Part shown: positions 16,113 through 26,338 of the stretch, piece by piece
Layout: each line of letters starts with the position of its first letter
Numbering within the stretch: the first letter of the stretch is position 1
Assembly (NCBI RefSeq): GCF_017814915.1
Contig: NZ_JAGIPZ010000007.1
Span: 1-64,000 of the forward strand
Source: Herbaspirillum sp. LeCh32-8
Lineage (GTDB): Bacteria; Pseudomonadota; Gammaproteobacteria; Burkholderiales; Burkholderiaceae_D
DNA: 64,000 nt
Direction: 5' to 3'
Translations under genes and position numbers: made by a program
Notes under the pieces: generated by a model
The model's database searches: none
Seen by the model: only the letters and a program-made list of their open reading frames with translations
Told to the model about the DNA's origin: nothing

Positions 16113-18833
16113 TCAGCCGAACACCAGCTCCCACAGACGGATCACGCAGGCGCGCTCATGCTCCACGCGCACCGCGTCGATGTGGGCGCGTTCTGCACCC
16201 TGCAGGCGGATCTGGTGCTGCAGCTTGCGGAACAGGCGATAGGCGCCGGCCGCTTCCTCGGCCAGCGGCGCGTCGATCAGGCCCAGCTTGCCGGCCAGGC
16301 GCAGCAGGGCGATGTTGCCGATGTCGCCGGTCAGCTGCGGATGCTCGGGCGCATGGCGCAGCACCAAGTATTGCACCATGAACTCAATGTCGATCATGCC
16401 GCCTTCGTCGTGCTTGAGGTCGAACAGGGTGGTGCGGTTGGGATGGGCGTCGCGCATGCGGCGTCGCATCGACAGCACTTCTTCCTCCAGCTTGCCGTAG
16501 TCGCGCGGCTGGCGCAGCACGCGTTCACGCAGGGCCTCGAAGCGCTCGCCGATGGCGGTGTCGCCGGCGCAGAAGCGGGCGCGCGTCAAGGCCTGATGCT
16601 CCCAGATCCAGGCGGCGTTCAACTGATACTTTTCAAACGCGCTCACCGGCGAGACCAGCAGGCCGCTGGCGCCGTCCGGACGCAGCGCGATGTCGATGTC
16701 AAACAGGGTGCCGGCCGGCGTGTGGCTGGTCATCCAGGTGATGAAGCGTTGCGCCAGCTTGGCGTAATGAGCGGGGGCCTCCTGGTCGTCGTCGTCATAC
16801 AGGAACACTACGTCGAGGTCGGATACATAGCCCAGCTCCTTGCCGCCCAGCTTGCCATAGGCGATCACCGCGAATTGCGGCACCTCGCGGTGACGCTGGG
16901 TGATGGTCTGCCACACTGCCTTGATGGTGAGATCGACCAGGGTGTCGGCCAGCGCCGAGAGTTCGTCGGCCAGCTTTTCGACCGACAGATCGCCTTCCAG
17001 ATCCTGCGCCAGCAGGCGGAACAGCTCGGCGTGGTGCGCCTCGCGCAGGATGTCCATCTGGCGCTCGGTGTCGCCGGGCGCGGTGTCGAGCTGGCGCTGG
17101 CAGTTCTCGCCGAAGGTTTTCCAGTCGGAGGCGGCCTTGAGGTTGCGGTCGTCCAGCAGCTCGTCCAGCAGGATGGGGTGTTGCGTCAGGTAGGTGGCGG
17201 CCCAGCCGCTGGCGCCGATCATGCGGATCAAGCGCTTCATCGCGTGCGGGTATTCGGTCAGCAGCGCCAGGTAGGCGGCGCGGCGTGCGATCGCTTCGAG
17301 GAAATCCAGCAGCCGGCCCAGCGTCGGCAGCTGGTCGTAATTGAGTGCGGCGATCAGCGGCAGGGCGGCGTTGATGACCGTGTTCAGGCGGTTGCGGCTG
17401 GCTTCCGGCAGGCTTTGCATGCGCGGCGACTGCCAGGTCAGGTGCAGGCGCTTGGCGCCTTCGGCGATGTCGGCCTCGGGGAAGCCGACCAGCTGCAGCG
17501 CGTCGGTCAGGCCTTCCAGCCCGTCGCTGTCGGACACGCCGGGGGTCTCGGCCTCGCTCTCGCCTGATTGCTTGTCGTTGAAAATGGCGTCGAACTGCGC
17601 GGCTACGATCTTGCGGTGCGCGTCCAGCGCGCGCAGCAGTTCGGCGCTGTCGGCGTAGCCCATCATCTGCGCCACCAGCAGCAGATCCTCCGGGCTGACC
17701 GGCAGGGTGTGGGTCTGGGCGTCCTCCAGGTATTGCAGGCGGTGCTCCAGGTCGCGCAGGAAGGTGTAGGCGGCCAGCAGGTTCTCGACCACCTCCGGCG
17801 CCAGCAGGTTCTTGGCGGCCAGCGTGCGCAGCGTGACGCGGGTGGAGCGGTCGCGCAGTTCGGGATCGCGCCCGCCCCGGATCAGCTGGAACACCTGGCT
17901 GGCGAACTCGATCTCGCGGATGCCGCCGCGTCCCAGCTTGACGTTGTTGCTGCGGTCGGGGTGCAGCGCCTCCTGGCGTTTGACCTCGGCGCGGATCTGC
18001 GCGTGCATCGAACGCAGCGCATCGATCGAGCCGTAGTCCAGGTAGCGGCGGAAGATGAAGGGCCGGCTGATGGATTCCAGCGCGGCGATGTCTTCGGCCG
18101 TGCCGGTCAGCGCGCGCGCCTTGGTCCAGGCGTAGCGCTCCCACTCGCGGCCCTGGCGCACCAGGTATTCCTCGACCATGTTGAAGCTGGCCACCAGCGG
18201 GCCTGAGTTGCCGTTGGGGCGCAGCGCCATGTCGACGCGGAAGGTGAAGCCGTCCTCGGTGATCTCGGCCAGCGCGCCGATCAGCTTCTTGCCCAGCCGC
18301 ACGAAGAATTCATGGTTGGACAGCTGCTTCTGGCCGTCTCCGGCGCGGGTGTCGCCGTCCTCGGGGTAGACGAAGATCAGGTCGATGTCGGAGGAGACGT
18401 TGAGCTCGCCGCCGCCCAGCTTGCCCATGCCCAGCACGATCATCTCCTGTTCGCGCCCGGATTCTTCGCCGATCGGCATGCCGTACAGCGCGGTCTGTTC
18501 CGTCATCAGCGCAGCCAGATGGGTTTGCACGGCGAAATCGGCGAATTCGGTCATGGTGCCCACGACTTCGGCCAGGTCGGCGCGTGCGGCCAGGTCGCGC
18601 TCGATCAGGGTGCAGACCACCAGGTTGCGCAGGCGGCGCATGGCGGCATTGAGCGCCAGGCCGGCATCCAGGTCGGCCTGCAGGCGCTGCTGCAGGAAGG
18701 CGCGGTCCATGGGCTGCGCGGCGGCGGCCTCGACCAGGGCGGGGCGGGCGGCGTCGGCCTGGATCCAGCGGGTGAAGTAGCGCGACGACCGGGCGTCGAC
18801 GAGGGAGCGGAGCGGATCTGGCATGGGCGTCAA
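16113..18833 (-). CDS. glnE: Bifunctional glutamine synthetase adenylyltransferase / adenylyl-removing enzyme
   Basis: GlnE adds AMP to glutamine synthetase and removes it, under control of PII proteins and glutamine, and so sets nitrogen assimilation. The 906 residues contain two nucleotidyltransferase halves. The N-terminal one has GMGKLGGGELNVSSDIDLIFVYPEDG and the C-terminal one has AYGKLGGKELGYVSDLDVVFLYDDDD; both keep the GS...DxD metal-binding pattern. The helical linker and the tail HDEGGMIDIEFMVQYLVL are present. A start two codons later (MPDPLRSLV) is also possible. A 13-bp tandem duplication (GGAGCGGCGTAAA) lies immediately upstream at about 18834-18859. Confidence 0.95.
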   Translation of the reverse strand: MTPMPDPLRSLVDARSSRYFTRWIQADAARPALVEAAAAQPMDRAFLQQRLQADLDAGLALNAAMRRLRNLVVCTLIERDLAARADLAEVVGTMTEFADFAVQTHLAALMTEQTALYGMPIGEESGREQEMIVLGMGKLGGGELNVSSDIDLIFVYPEDGDTRAGDGQKQLSNHEFFVRLGKKLIGALAEITEDGFTFRVDMALRPNGNSGPLVASFNMVEEYLVRQGREWERYAWTKARALTGTAEDIAALESISRPFIFRRYLDYGSIDALRSMHAQIRAEVKRQEALHPDRSNNVKLGRGGIREIEFASQVFQLIRGGRDPELRDRSTRVTLRTLAAKNLLAPEVVENLLAAYTFLRDLEHRLQYLEDAQTHTLPVSPEDLLLVAQMMGYADSAELLRALDAHRKIVAAQFDAIFNDKQSGESEAETPGVSDSDGLEGLTDALQLVGFPEADIAEGAKRLHLTWQSPRMQSLPEASRNRLNTVINAALPLIAALNYDQLPTLGRLLDFLEAIARRAAYLALLTEYPHAMKRLIRMIGASGWAATYLTQHPILLDELLDDRNLKAASDWKTFGENCQRQLDTAPGDTERQMDILREAHHAELFRLLAQDLEGDLSVEKLADELSALADTLVDLTIKAVWQTITQRHREVPQFAVIAYGKLGGKELGYVSDLDVVFLYDDDDQEAPAHYAKLAQRFITWMTSHTPAGTLFDIDIALRPDGASGLLVSPVSAFEKYQLNAAWIWEHQALTRARFCAGDTAIGERFEALRERVLRQPRDYGKLEEEVLSMRRRMRDAHPNRTTLFDLKHDEGGMIDIEFMVQYLVLRHAPEHPQLTGDIGNIALLRLAGKLGLIDAPLAEEAAGAYRLFRKLQHQIRLQGAERAHIDAVRVEHERACVIRLWELVFG

Positions 18834-19131
18834 GGAGCGGCGTAAAGGAGCGGCGTAAAGGATAGAGGGCCGAAGTGATCCGGAACAGGTGTAAAAGAAG
18901 GAAAACAGTGCGTAAAACAGCTTCAGAGCAGCACGCCGGCCGCCGAAAATAGGACGAGCCTGACGTCGCGCTGACGAATTGGTCTCCGATGGGCGATTCT
19001 ATCGCCTGTTTTTAAACTAATCGCGGCTTTTGCTGCCCATAGAGGCGCGGGGTAGATGGTAAAGCCCCTGCTTTCCATGCGATCATGTTGCTTCGCTTGA
19101 ATTATTCCATATTGAGCCGCTATTTCACCTG
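18834..19131. other. Divergent intergenic region glnE / yhdP
   Basis: About 300 bp that must hold promoters for both genes. I see the tandem GGAGCGGCGTAAA duplication beside glnE and an AT-rich patch at about 19010-19020 and 19095-19115. No hexamer pair is good enough to call. Confidence 0.4.
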
Positions 19132-22100
19132 ATGTCCCAAGAACAACATAACGCCGCAGCTAGGCCTGGCCGTTGGGCGCTGTGCTGGCGGATCGTGCGG
19201 GGCACCTATTTTCGACTGAACCGGGCCAGCCATCACGTGCTCGGTTTCATCTTCAAGTCGCTGCTGGCGGCCTATTTCGTGTTCGGCGCGCTGTTCCTGG
19301 TGCTGCGCTACGCAGTGCTGCCGGAGATCGGCCACTACAAGCCGCAGATCGAACGCGCCGCCTCCAAGGCGGTCGGCCGCGCCGTGACCATCGACGCCAT
19401 CGATGCCTCTTGGAGCGGCCTGCGCCCGCAACTGGCGCTGGCCAATATCACCATCCACGACGAAGCCGGCGCGCCGGCGCTGACCCTGCCGCGGGTGTCC
19501 ACCACCCTGTCCTGGAGCAGTGTGCTGGTGGCCGGCCTGCGCCTGGAGAACCTGACCATCGAGCGCGCCGACCTGGCGATCCGGCGCGATGCCGCCGGCA
19601 AGCTGTTCGTGGCCGGCATCCCGGTGCCCACCACGGGCGACGGCAGCACCATGGACTGGCTGCTGGCGCAGCGCGAGATCGTGATCCGCTCCAGCAAGCT
19701 GCGCTGGGACGACGAGCTGCGACGCGCGCCCGAGCTGCAGCTGGACGACGTCAACCTGATCCTGCACAACAGCTGGCTGCGCCATCGCCTGTCGATGCGA
19801 GCGGTGCCGCCGGCCGACTACGCCGCGCCGCTGGACGTGCGCGCCGATTTCAGCCACCCGGCCTTCGCCAACCGCATCTCCGACGTCACCCGCTGGAAAG
19901 GCACGCTGTATGCCGACCTGCGCCGCACCGACCTGTCGGTCTGGCGCGCCTGGTTCGATTACCCGGTCGACATCGCCAGCGGCAGCGGCTCGGTGCGCGC
20001 CTGGCTGGCGCTGGATCATGCCAAGGTGGCCAACTTCACCGCCGATTTGGCCTTGTCCAATTTCAGCGCGCAGCTGTCTAAGAAGCTGGAGCCGCTCAAT
20101 CTGAAGCGCGTCAACGGCCGCATTTCCGCCAGCGAGAGCCTGGGCGCGACGCCCGAGGACGGCGTGCCGACCTTCGGCGCCAACGGCCATAAGGTGACGC
20201 TGACCGATTTCTCCATCGAGATGCCGGATGGTTTCCTCCTGCCGCCGACCTCGGTGTCCGAAAGCTATGAGCCGGCCACGCCGCTGAAGGCCGAGCGCAC
20301 CAGCGTCAAGGCCACGCACCTGAACCTGGAGACCCTGTCGCAACTGGCCGCGCGCCTGCCGTTGGCGCCGTCCCAGCGCAAGCTGCTGGACGACCTCGCG
20401 CCGCGCGGCGAGCTGCATGACTTCACCGTGCAATGGCAGGGCACCTATCCGGAACTGACCTCGTATCGCGTGCAGGGGCGCTTCACCGGCCTGGGCATGA
20501 AGGCGATCGCGCGTCATGTCGAGCAACGCAAGGCTACGCTGCAGCAGGCCGCGCCGGTGCAATGGGCGGGCACGCCCGGCTTCGAGAACGTCTCCGGCGA
20601 GATCGATGCCGACGAGAAGGGCGGCAGCGTCAAGCTGGATTCGCGGCAGATGGCGGTGCAACTGCCGGCGCACCTGTTCACCGAACCCAGCCTGCCGTTC
20701 GACAGCCTCAAGTTGCAGGCGCGCTGGCAATACCAGAAGGACCAGACTTTGCTGTTCGAGCTGGACGACATGCAGTTCGCGCAGCCGGGCGTGGCCGGCC
20801 GCCTGCGCGGCAAGCATCTGCTGCCGCTGCAAGGCAAGTCCTCGGGCACGGTCGACGTGAGCGGCGAGCTGTCCACCTTCGACTTCAAGGCGATTCGCCG
20901 CTACCTGCCGCAGCACCTGAGCGAGCCGCTGCGCCGCTGGCTTACCGAGGGCCTGGCCGACGGCACGGCGCATGATGTGCACCTCATCATGAAGGGCGCG
21001 CTGGCCGATTTCCCATTCCACACCGTCAACCCGGGCGACAAGCCCAAGGGCCAGTTCCTGATCAGCGGCGACTTCGACGGCCTTAAGCTTAACTACACGC
21101 CGGGCCATCTGAACAAGGAGGGCACCGAGCCGGAGTGGCCGCTGCTGGAGCAGGGCCGCGGGCATTTCAGCATCGACCGCGCCAGGCTGGAAGTGAAGGC
21201 CGACACCGCCCGCACGCTGGGCGCCAAACTGGGACCGGTGACGGCGCGCATCGCCGACCTTGAGTCGCATGAGGCCGAGCTGGAGATCGACGGCGTGGCG
21301 ACCGGGCCGATGCCGGCGTTCCTGCAATACGTGAACCAGAGCCCGGTGGCGCGCTGGACCGGCGACGTCATGGCGCAGTCCAGCGCCACCGGCGAGGCCC
21401 GGTTGGACCTGAAGTTCCAGATGCCGCTGCACCATGCGATCGACACCCGCGCCCAGGGCGCCTTCCATTTCGCCAACAACGACGTCGACCTGATGCCGAC
21501 CTTGCCGGTGCTCTATCGCACCAACGGCAAGGTGGAGTTCAACGAACGCGGCTTCACGCTCAACGGCGTGCGCGGCACCTTCCTGGGCGACGCGGTGGCC
21601 ATCACCGGCGGCACCCAGGCCGACGGCAGCAGCCAGGTGCGCCTGAACGGCGCGATCAATATCGAGGCCCTGCGCAAGCAATACACCGAGCCCTCGCTGC
21701 AGCGCCTGCTGGCGCGGTTGTCGGGCGGCGCACGCTACAGCGCTTCGGTGCTGGTGCGTCAGCATCAGCCGGAGGTGATCGTCGAATCCAGCCTGGCCGG
21801 ATTGGGCTCCGAGTTGCCCGCGCCGTTGAAGAAGGCGCCCCAGGACAGTCTGCCGATGCGTTTCGAGCTGACGCCGGCGCCGTCTTCCGACCCGCTGATC
21901 GAACGCGAGGAAATCAAGGTGACGCTGGGTTCCGGCATCGCTTCCCGCTATTTGCGTGAGAAGGTCGCCGGCAAGGCCGAGGACTGGCATGTGGTCAACG
22001 GCGGCATCGCCTTTAACCAACCAGTACCGACGCCGGCATCGGGCCTGAAGCTGGCGCTCTCGGCCGACAGCTTCGACCTCGACGCCTGGACCGCCTTCAA

Positions 22101-23421
22101 GAGCGAGATCGTCGGCAAGAACGCCGCCGGCGGCGCACCGCAGAGCAAGCTGGGCAGCAGCGAAATCACCCAGTACCTGGAGCCGGATGCGGTATCGGCG
22201 CGGGTGGGCGAGCTGACCCTGAACGGCAAGAAGCTCAAGATGCTGACGCTGGACGCGACCCATCGCAAGAACAGCTGGCAGATGACCCTCGATTCGCAGC
22301 AGGCTGCTGGCACCATCACCTGGGATGAACCGGGCGGCAGCCGCGGCCCGGGCAAGGTGACCGCACGCCTGTCTTCGCTGGTGGTGCCCAAGGGTAGCGC
22401 CAATGCCGACAATGCCGATGCGGCACAGGCCGCGTCTTCCGGCAGCGAGACGCAGATGCCGGCGCTGGATATCCGCGCCGAGAACTTCGAACTGGCTGGC
22501 AAGAAGCTGGGACGGCTGGAGCTCGATGCCAACAACATGGTCACCGCGGTCGGTCGCGAATGGCGCATCAATCGCCTGGTGCTGGCCAACGAGGACGCCC
22601 AGCTGCGCGCCGCCGGCAACTGGATGTCCTTCGGCAGCAGCAACACCTCCAACATCACCTACGCGCTGGACATCAATGACGCCGGCAAGCTGCTGGAGCG
22701 CTTTGGCTATGCCGGCACCATCCGCGGCGGCCGCGGCAAGCTGGACGGCGACCTGAGCTGGAAGGGGCTGCCCTATGCGATGGACATGGCCAGCCTGTCG
22801 GGCCAGGTGCATGTGGACGTGCATTCGGGCCAGTTCCTGAAGGTCGATCCGGGCGCGGCCAAGCTGCTGGGGGTGCTCAACCTGCAAGCCTTGCCGCGCC
22901 GCCTGACGCTGGATTTCCGCGACGTGTTCTCGGAGGGCTTCGCGTTCGATAACGTGGTCGGCACCGCGTCCATCAACCGCGGCGTGGCGACCACCGACAA
23001 CCTGAAGATGACCGGTGTCACCGCCTCGGTGCTGATGAACGGTTCGGCCGACATCACCAAGGAGACCCAGGACCTGCACGTGGTGGTGATCCCCGAGATC
23101 AACCTGGGCACGGCGTCGGTGGTGGCGATGGCGGTCAACCCGGTGGTCGGCGTGGGCACCTTGCTGGCGCAGCTGTTCTTGCGCAATCCGGTGATGAAGT
23201 CGCTGACCTTCGAGTACAAGGTCACCGGGCCGTGGAGCGACCCGATCGTGGTCAAGCAAAGCCAGGTGTCGGCGGTCAGCACCGAGCGCGCGCGCGAAGT
23301 GCTGCAGCAGGACAAGCTGTTGCCGGGTTTGCCGACGCCGGCTGCTCCTGCCGTTCCTGCAGCGCCGGTCGCGACGCCGGCGCGCCGGGACATCGGGCCG
23401 GTGATCTACAGCAGTCCCTGA
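19132..23421 (+). CDS. yhdP: YhdP family AsmA-like protein (intermembrane phospholipid transport)
   Basis: A giant of 1429 residues. After a short basic N-terminus it has one transmembrane helix (about 38-60, LKSLLAAYFVFGALFLVLRYAVL), then a very long beta-rich periplasmic region ending in the AsmA-like C-terminal part (GRGKLDGDLSWKG, LKVDPGAAKLLGVLNLQALPRRLTLDFRDVFSEGFAFDNVVG). That segment is diagnostic of the YhdP/TIGR02099 group. In E. coli YhdP helps carry phospholipids to the outer membrane along a hydrophobic groove. The last 45 residues are Pro/Ala-rich. The downstream nitrilase-family and tldD genes are on the same strand. Confidence 0.92.
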   Translation: MSQEQHNAAARPGRWALCWRIVRGTYFRLNRASHHVLGFIFKSLLAAYFVFGALFLVLRYAVLPEIGHYKPQIERAASKAVGRAVTIDAIDASWSGLRPQLALANITIHDEAGAPALTLPRVSTTLSWSSVLVAGLRLENLTIERADLAIRRDAAGKLFVAGIPVPTTGDGSTMDWLLAQREIVIRSSKLRWDDELRRAPELQLDDVNLILHNSWLRHRLSMRAVPPADYAAPLDVRADFSHPAFANRISDVTRWKGTLYADLRRTDLSVWRAWFDYPVDIASGSGSVRAWLALDHAKVANFTADLALSNFSAQLSKKLEPLNLKRVNGRISASESLGATPEDGVPTFGANGHKVTLTDFSIEMPDGFLLPPTSVSESYEPATPLKAERTSVKATHLNLETLSQLAARLPLAPSQRKLLDDLAPRGELHDFTVQWQGTYPELTSYRVQGRFTGLGMKAIARHVEQRKATLQQAAPVQWAGTPGFENVSGEIDADEKGGSVKLDSRQMAVQLPAHLFTEPSLPFDSLKLQARWQYQKDQTLLFELDDMQFAQPGVAGRLRGKHLLPLQGKSSGTVDVSGELSTFDFKAIRRYLPQHLSEPLRRWLTEGLADGTAHDVHLIMKGALADFPFHTVNPGDKPKGQFLISGDFDGLKLNYTPGHLNKEGTEPEWPLLEQGRGHFSIDRARLEVKADTARTLGAKLGPVTARIADLESHEAELEIDGVATGPMPAFLQYVNQSPVARWTGDVMAQSSATGEARLDLKFQMPLHHAIDTRAQGAFHFANNDVDLMPTLPVLYRTNGKVEFNERGFTLNGVRGTFLGDAVAITGGTQADGSSQVRLNGAINIEALRKQYTEPSLQRLLARLSGGARYSASVLVRQHQPEVIVESSLAGLGSELPAPLKKAPQDSLPMRFELTPAPSSDPLIEREEIKVTLGSGIASRYLREKVAGKAEDWHVVNGGIAFNQPVPTPASGLKLALSADSFDLDAWTAFKSEIVGKNAAGGAPQSKLGSSEITQYLEPDAVSARVGELTLNGKKLKMLTLDATHRKNSWQMTLDSQQAAGTITWDEPGGSRGPGKVTARLSSLVVPKGSANADNADAAQAASSGSETQMPALDIRAENFELAGKKLGRLELDANNMVTAVGREWRINRLVLANEDAQLRAAGNWMSFGSSNTSNITYALDINDAGKLLERFGYAGTIRGGRGKLDGDLSWKGLPYAMDMASLSGQVHVDVHSGQFLKVDPGAAKLLGVLNLQALPRRLTLDFRDVFSEGFAFDNVVGTASINRGVATTDNLKMTGVTASVLMNGSADITKETQDLHVVVIPEINLGTASVVAMAVNPVVGVGTLLAQLFLRNPVMKSLTFEYKVTGPWSDPIVVKQSQVSAVSTERAREVLQQDKLLPGLPTPAAPAVPAAPVATPARRDIGPVIYSSP

Positions 23422-23516
23422 GCCGCCGGCCGGAGAACCGCACACCGCATGCGGTTCTGCGCGATACTTGGGACATGCGCGGTGGACTATCCGCAATCTC
23501 TTTCACGAGGCTCAAC

Positions 23517-24323
23517 ATGACGCAGGCATTCAAGGTCGCGGCGATCCAGATGGTATCGACGCCCGAGGTCGAACAGAACTTCGCCGGCGCCGCCCGACTG
23601 GCGGCGCAAGCCGCGCAGCAGGGCGCTCAGCTGGTGCTGCTACCCGAATACTGGCCCATCATGGGCATGCATGAGCGCGACAAGCTCGGCCATGCCGAAA
23701 CCGACCAGGCCGGCCGCATCCAGGAATTCATGGCGCAGCTGGCGCGCGAGCACAAGCTGTGGCTCATCGGCGGCACCTTGCCGATGGCCGCGGCCAGCGA
23801 GAACAAGGTGCTCAACACCTCGCTGGTGTACGACCCCGAAGGGCGTCGTGTCGCCCGCTACGACAAGATCCACCTCTTCAACTTCGTCAAGGGCGAGGAG
23901 AGCTACGACGAAGCCCGCACCATCGAATACGGCACCGAGGTCAAGACCTTCGAGGCGCCATTCGGCCGGGTCGGCTTGTCGGTCTGCTACGACCTGCGCT
24001 TCCCCGAGCTCTACCGCGCCATGGGCGACTGCGCGCTGATCGTGATGCCGGCCGCCTTCACCTGGACCACCGGCAACGCCCACTGGGAAACCCTGCTACG
24101 CGCCCGCGCCATCGAGAACCAGTGCTACGTGCTGGCGTCGGCCCAGGGCGGCCATCATGTCAACGGCCGCCGCACCTGGGGACACAGCATGCTGGTCGAC
24201 CCATGGGGCGAGATTGTTTCGGTGTTGCCGGAGGGCGAGGGCCTTGTGATCGGCGATATCGACCCCCATCGTCTACAATACGTTCGTGAAAGCTTGCCGG
24301 CCTTGCGCCATCGCAAGCTTTGA
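23517..24323 (+). CDS. Nitrilase-family carbon-nitrogen hydrolase (deaminated-glutathione amidase-like)
   Basis: Two hundred and sixty-eight residues with the complete Glu-Lys-Cys triad: Glu44 in [10 protein letters not shown], Lys117 in [10 protein letters not shown] and Cys157 in [18 protein letters not shown]. The sequence is closest to the Nit1-type amidases that repair deaminated glutathione. The ATG at 23517 has CGAGG upstream and a conserved start ([10 protein letters not shown]). An in-frame ATG 14 codons earlier (23475) is less likely. It lies between yhdP and tldD, an arrangement I recall from other Betaproteobacteria, and is probably co-transcribed with tldD (23-nt gap). Confidence 0.9.
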   Translation: MTQAFKVAAIQMVSTPEVEQNFAGAARLAAQAAQQGAQLVLLPEYWPIMGMHERDKLGHAETDQAGRIQEFMAQLAREHKLWLIGGTLPMAAASENKVLNTSLVYDPEGRRVARYDKIHLFNFVKGEESYDEARTIEYGTEVKTFEAPFGRVGLSVCYDLRFPELYRAMGDCALIVMPAAFTWTTGNAHWETLLRARAIENQCYVLASAQGGHHVNGRRTWGHSMLVDPWGEIVSVLPEGEGLVIGDIDPHRLQYVRESLPALRHRKL

Positions 24324-24346
24324 TTTTTGCCTTCCGACAAGATCCT

Positions 24347-25807
24347 ATGAAATTATTTGAACCGAATATGGGCGCGCTGCAAGTCGCGCGCGACGTGCTT
24401 CTGACTCCCTTCGGCCTGGACGAGTCCAAGCTGCTCAAAGCGCTGGGCAGCATGTTCACGCACAAGGTCGACTACGCCGACCTGTACTTCCAGTTCACCA
24501 AGAGCGAGGGCTGGAGCCTGGAAGAAGGCATCGTCAAGACCGGCAGCTTCTCGATCGACCAGGGCGTCGGCGTACGCGCGGTGTCGGGCGACAAGACCGC
24601 GTTTTCCTACTCCGACGAGATCTCCGAAGGCGCCCTGATGGACGCCGCCGCCGCCACGCGCACCATTGCGCGCCAGGGCGCCGGCAAGATCAAGGTGGCC
24701 GGCAGCATGATCCCGGCCGGCAGCCGCGCGCTGTACCTGCCGCACGATCCGCTGAACTCGCTGGACGCCACCGCCAAGGTGCAGCTGCTGGAGCGCGTCG
24801 AGCGCATCGCGCGCGCCAAGGATCCGCGCGTCAAGCAAGTCATGGCCAGCCTGGCCGGCGAATACGATGTGGTGCTGGTGGCCCGCGCCGATGGCGTGCT
24901 GGCGGCCGATATCCGCCCGCTGGTGCGGGTGTCGGTGACGGTGATCGCCGAGCAGAACGGTCGTCGCGAGATGGGCAGCAGCGGCGGCGGCGGTCGTTAC
25001 GGCTACGCCTACTTCTCCGATGTGCTGCTGGAAAAATACGCTTCCGAAGCGGTTGCCACCGCGCTGGTCAACCTGGAGTCGCGCCCGGCCCCGGCCGGCC
25101 CGATGACCGTGGTGCTCGGCCCCGGCTGGCCTGGCATCCTGCTGCACGAGGCGATCGGCCACGGCCTGGAGGGCGACTTCAATCGCAAGGGCTCATCGAC
25201 CTTCTCCGGCCGCATCGGCGAGCGCGTTGCCGCCAAGGGCGTCACCGTGGTGGACGACGGCACCATCGCCGACCGCCGCGGTTCGCTCAACATCGACGAC
25301 GAGGGCAATCCGACCCAGTGCACCACGCTGATCGAGGACGGTATCCTGAAGGGCTACATGCAGGACACCATGAACGCGCGCCTGATGAAGATGAACATTA
25401 CCGGCAATGCGCGCCGCGAATCCTTCGCGCACCTGCCGATGCCGCGCATGACCAACACTTACATGCTGGGCGGCGACAAGGACCCGGGCGAGATCCTGGC
25501 GTCGGTGAAGAACGGACTGTACGCGGTCAATTTCGGCGGCGGCCAGGTCGACATCACCAACGGCAAGTTCGTGTTCTCGGCCAGCGAGGCCTACATGATC
25601 GAGGACGGCAAGATCACCTACCCGGTCAAGGGCGCCACGCTGATCGGCAACGGCCCGGACGTGCTCAACCGTGTATCCATGATCGGCAACGACATGCGCC
25701 TGGATTCGGGCGTGGGCGTGTGCGGCAAGGAAGGCCAGAGCGTGCCGGTGGGCGTCGGCCAACCGACCTTGCGCCTGGATGGCGTGACGGTCGGCGGCAC
25801 GGCCTGA
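24347..25807 (+). CDS. tldD: Metalloprotease TldD
   Basis: TldD forms a zinc protease with TldE/PmbA that processes peptides such as microcins and degrades unfolded peptides. The 486-residue protein has the metal motif HEAIGH (residues 267-272) in [20 protein letters not shown]. The ATG at 24347 begins the conserved [19 protein letters not shown]. No tldE/pmbA gene is in the window, so the partner must be encoded elsewhere. A clear terminator follows. Confidence 0.95.
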   Translation: MKLFEPNMGALQVARDVLLTPFGLDESKLLKALGSMFTHKVDYADLYFQFTKSEGWSLEEGIVKTGSFSIDQGVGVRAVSGDKTAFSYSDEISEGALMDAAAATRTIARQGAGKIKVAGSMIPAGSRALYLPHDPLNSLDATAKVQLLERVERIARAKDPRVKQVMASLAGEYDVVLVARADGVLAADIRPLVRVSVTVIAEQNGRREMGSSGGGGRYGYAYFSDVLLEKYASEAVATALVNLESRPAPAGPMTVVLGPGWPGILLHEAIGHGLEGDFNRKGSSTFSGRIGERVAAKGVTVVDDGTIADRRGSLNIDDEGNPTQCTTLIEDGILKGYMQDTMNARLMKMNITGNARRESFAHLPMPRMTNTYMLGGDKDPGEILASVKNGLYAVNFGGGQVDITNGKFVFSASEAYMIEDGKITYPVKGATLIGNGPDVLNRVSMIGNDMRLDSGVGVCGKEGQSVPVGVGQPTLRLDGVTVGGTA

Positions 25808-25828
25808 TCCGGTTTTCTCGCTGGCTTG

Positions 25829-25865
25829 AAAAGCCGTCGGAGAAATCCGGCGGCTTTTGTTTTTT
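25829..25865 (+). terminator. Intrinsic terminator after tldD
   Basis: AAAAGCCGTCGG-AGAAAT-CCGGCGGCTTTT with one G-U pair, followed by GTTTTTTC. Confidence 0.9.
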
Positions 25866-26158
25866 CGGTAGTTCAACAGCAATTGTTACGGGTGAAGACG
25901 CGAATTTTCATGATTTTTTGCATTGCCGCGACACTTTCATGGTGTGGTTACGTGTCGAAATGCTTGCGTGGGGTGTGATTTTTTATTGTTTTTGACGCCG
26001 TTTTTTGATGCGGTATGCGTTTTAATATTCAAAAAATACCTTAAGTTTGGGTGTTTTGTGCGTTAATTTGTTGATTTTTCGTTTTGATGGCTTTGCTTGC
26101 CAAAGGTCGGGATTTGTAGCACTATGAGTGCTGCTTCAATTTATCCATGCAGCCAAAG
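25866..26158 (+). other. AT-rich upstream region of the aroG attenuator
   Basis: Nearly 300 bp, clearly AT-richer than its surroundings and without a gene of normal size. A possible promoter is TTGCCA (26097-26102), 17 nt, CACTAT (26120-26125). The -35 is good (5/6) and the -10 weak (3/6). It would start a transcript about 25 nt before the leader peptide. The rest shows only T-rich tracts. Confidence 0.4.
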
Positions 26159-26239
26159 ATGTCTTTCTTCCGCGCTTACTTTTATTTTTACTTTAGCTAT
26201 TCCAGCCCCACGGCGGTGAAAAGCGGTAAGCGTTCGTAA
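26159..26239 (+). CDS. Phe/Tyr-rich leader peptide of aroG (26 residues)
   Basis: A short open frame, ATG at 26159 and TAA at 26237-26239, in the 530-bp gap before aroG. Residues 3-14 are FFRAYFYFYFSY: five Phe and four Tyr in twelve residues, which cannot be chance next to a DAHP synthase gene. The remainder (SSPTAVKSGKRS) is unremarkable. An in-frame ATG at 26147 would add four residues (MQPK); neither start has a strong ribosome site. A ribosome stalling on these codons when charged tRNA-Phe or tRNA-Tyr is scarce would switch the downstream RNA fold. Sequence is seen; regulation is inferred from the attenuator paradigm. Confidence 0.8.
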   Translation: MSFFRAYFYFYFSYSSPTAVKSGKRS

Positions 26240-26291
26240 AAAGACAAAACCGAATTTCCTAAAAAACCGCCAGTGATGGCGGTTTTTTTTT
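26212..26291 (+). promoter_or_regulatory. Attenuator: antiterminator and terminator before aroG
   Basis: The terminator is AAAAAACCGCC (26261-26271), loop AGTGAT, GGCGGTTTTTT (26278-26288), with nine T from 26283. An identical GGCGGT at 26212-26217, in the leader peptide's last third, can pair instead with ACCGCC (26266-26271) to form an antiterminator. A third element, CGCTTA (26173-26178) overlapping the first aromatic codons, can pair with TAAGCG (26227-26232) and would release the terminator when the ribosome does not stall. All four classical segments can be drawn. Confidence 0.75.
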
Positions 26292-26338
26292 GGTCAGATT
26301 TCAAGCTGATACAGCCCAAAGCAATTCAGGAGAAAAAC

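Noticed and set aside
19120-23496. A 1458-codon open frame on the minus strand opposite yhdP
   Set aside because: Same GC-bias shadow; the YhdP protein on the plus strand has clear family signatures.
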